Shown piece after piece: positions 5,187 to 6,229 of a DNA stretch of 6,229 nucleotides (its first letter is position 1; each line of letters begins with the position of its first letter). The position numbers and the translations under genes were made by a program. The stretch covers positions 1 to 6,229 of the forward strand of contig JAEWHR010000160.1 in assembly GCA_023387655.1 (NCBI GenBank), in the 5' to 3' direction. The notes below the pieces were generated by a model that was not told the origin of the DNA, searched no databases, and worked only from the letters and a program-made list of their open reading frames with translations. Source of the stretch: Bacillota bacterium (lineage in GTDB: Bacteria; Bacillota; Clostridia; Lachnospirales; Lachnospiraceae).

Positions 5187-6212
5187 TTACCTCTCCTTTA
5201 CTTTCCATTCATCTCGTAACTTTTCATATTTCATCGCTTCTTCTATGTTCCCTAAGTTATGATAACAACGGGCAAGTTGATTAAGCGGATAATCCCCTTG
5301 ATAATGAAGGTTAAGTTCTGCCTCTGTTTCAAATGCCGCATTGTAGTACCATAGAATAGCTTCCGATTCATCTCCATGATGACGATAGTATTCTCCTAGT
5401 TCAAAACATATTTCAGATGACGCCTCTCCACAAGCAACATTTTTTAAACACACTTTAAAAAACTCATGGTCCAATTGTTGCAATCTTGCACCTCTAGCTA
5501 ATACACACTGACATTGTTTTAATTCAGTTAATCCTAACATTGAATGTTGTATAGTATCTTGAAAATATGGAAATGCATCCATAAAGTCTCCATCTTCACC
5601 CGCAATAAATAACTCCCTTGCATACATAGAGCGCAATTTATCAGAGAGCTTTTCCCCTCTTGCTATGATTTTTTGATAGTTGGCAAAGTCCCTAGGTGCA
5701 TGATTGGATAAGGGTTTATGAATAATCTCTATTTCACTATCATAGATTATAGGTTCTAAACGAACAGCTTCATGCAAAGGATCATAAAAACGAAATTCTC
5801 TTACTCTTTTATATAGTTTTGGGCGATATTCTTTATCAAAATTATAGGTTGTATTAAACTCCAATTGATTGCAATAATACATTTGCACAATTTCAATTTC
5901 TGGTAATAATGTCTCTTTTAACCGAAGAAAATTATGAATCTGCTCCTCTTCAATTATTTCATCGGCATCGGCAACATATATATAATCCATAGAGGCCTTT
6001 GATAAGGAAAAGTTTCTTGCGGCGGAAAAGTCATCCACCCATTCAAAATCATAAATCAGATTCGTATAGTGACTGGCAATTTCTTTTGTCCCATCTGTTG
6101 AACCCGTATCCACAATGATAATCTCATCTGCTATCCTCTGTACACATTTTAAGCATCTTTCTAACACACTTTCCTCATTTTTAACAATAAGGCAAGCGGA
6201 TACTGTTATCAT
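5187..6212 (-). CDS. Family 2 glycosyltransferase with TPR-like C-terminal region
   Basis: This is a GT-A fold, GT2-family glycosyltransferase, predicted to move a sugar from a nucleotide-sugar donor onto a cell-surface glycan or protein; the acceptor cannot be told. Of 341 residues, the N-terminal part shows ACLIVKNEE (6-14), the nucleotide-binding IVDTGSTDGT (33-42), FEWVDDFSAARN (56-67) and the metal-binding D82-A83-D84 in VADADEIIEE. LYKR (133-136) and LHEAV (146-150) follow, typical of the WaaE/SunS-like subgroup. The C-terminal part (about 266-335) looks like two degenerate tetratricopeptide helical hairpins (ELGEYYRHHGDESEAILWYY and QLARCYHNLGNIEEAMKYE). There is no signal peptide or membrane segment, so it is cytoplasmic or peripheral. 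AGGAGG (6220-6225) lies seven bases before the ATG. Its promoter is outside the window. Downstream lspA is probably co-transcribed. Confidence 0.88.
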   Translation of the reverse strand: MITVSACLIVKNEESVLERCLKCVQRIADEIIIVDTGSTDGTKEIASHYTNLIYDFEWVDDFSAARNFSLSKASMDYIYVADADEIIEEEQIHNFLRLKETLLPEIEIVQMYYCNQLEFNTTYNFDKEYRPKLYKRVREFRFYDPLHEAVRLEPIIYDSEIEIIHKPLSNHAPRDFANYQKIIARGEKLSDKLRSMYARELFIAGEDGDFMDAFPYFQDTIQHSMLGLTELKQCQCVLARGARLQQLDHEFFKVCLKNVACGEASSEICFELGEYYRHHGDESEAILWYYNAAFETEAELNLHYQGDYPLNQLARCYHNLGNIEEAMKYEKLRDEWKVKER

Positions 6213-6229
6213 AATTTTTCCTCCTATGT

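Noticed and set aside
5014..5262. Plus-strand reading frame spanning the lspA start and the end of the glycosyltransferase
   Set aside because: It overlaps two well-supported minus-strand genes and the ribosome binding site between them; its low-complexity composition reflects the opposite strand.
1..6229. A novel defence system, mobile element, CRISPR array or tRNA in the window
   Set aside because: All long reading frames are recognisable housekeeping or envelope genes. I saw no regularly spaced repeats with spacers, no terminal inverted repeats flanking a transposase, and no tRNA-like cloverleaf.

Overview
The window looks like a core-chromosome segment of a low-GC, Gram-positive clostridial bacterium, most likely of the Lachnospiraceae (Lachnoclostridium-type). 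The evidence is the AT-rich intergenic DNA, strong AGGAGG-type ribosome binding sites, sigma-A-like TATAAT promoters, intrinsic terminators, and the character of the FtsH, PyrG and UvrC proteins. The taxonomic placement is inference from protein and sequence character, not from a search.

Layout, left to right. The first gene is the 5' end of uvrC (minus strand, positions 1-158, running off the left edge), with its own candidate promoter inside a pyrimidine-skewed low-complexity tract. A hairpin at 324-359 lies just past the stop codon of ftsH (minus, 370-2430), a complete membrane AAA+ zinc metalloprotease with a clear promoter at 2482-2510. A 467-base divergent intergenic region separates ftsH from pyrG (plus, 2898-4502), a complete CTP synthase. 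The pyrG leader holds tandem overlapping -10 boxes, a T7 run near the expected start point, and a strong intrinsic terminator ahead of the start codon, so pyrG is probably controlled by attenuation. After pyrG come two hairpin terminators in a convergent region. Then, on the minus strand, come a divergent but catalytically intact LspA-type signal peptidase II (4680-5129) and a family 2 glycosyltransferase with a TPR-like C-terminal part (5187-6212). These last two genes are 57 bases apart in the same direction and probably form one transcription unit.

The genes do not form one pathway. They are housekeeping functions: nucleotide excision repair, membrane protein quality control and pyrimidine nucleotide synthesis. 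Beside them is a small cell-envelope pair (glycosyltransferase plus lipoprotein signal peptidase). I see no mobile element, CRISPR array, tRNA, rRNA or clear sign of horizontal transfer. The parts most worth a second look are the pyrG leader, where the terminator has a possible mutually exclusive pairing but no GGGC start sequence as in the Bacillus pyrG mechanism, and the atypical LspA next to a glycosyltransferase.
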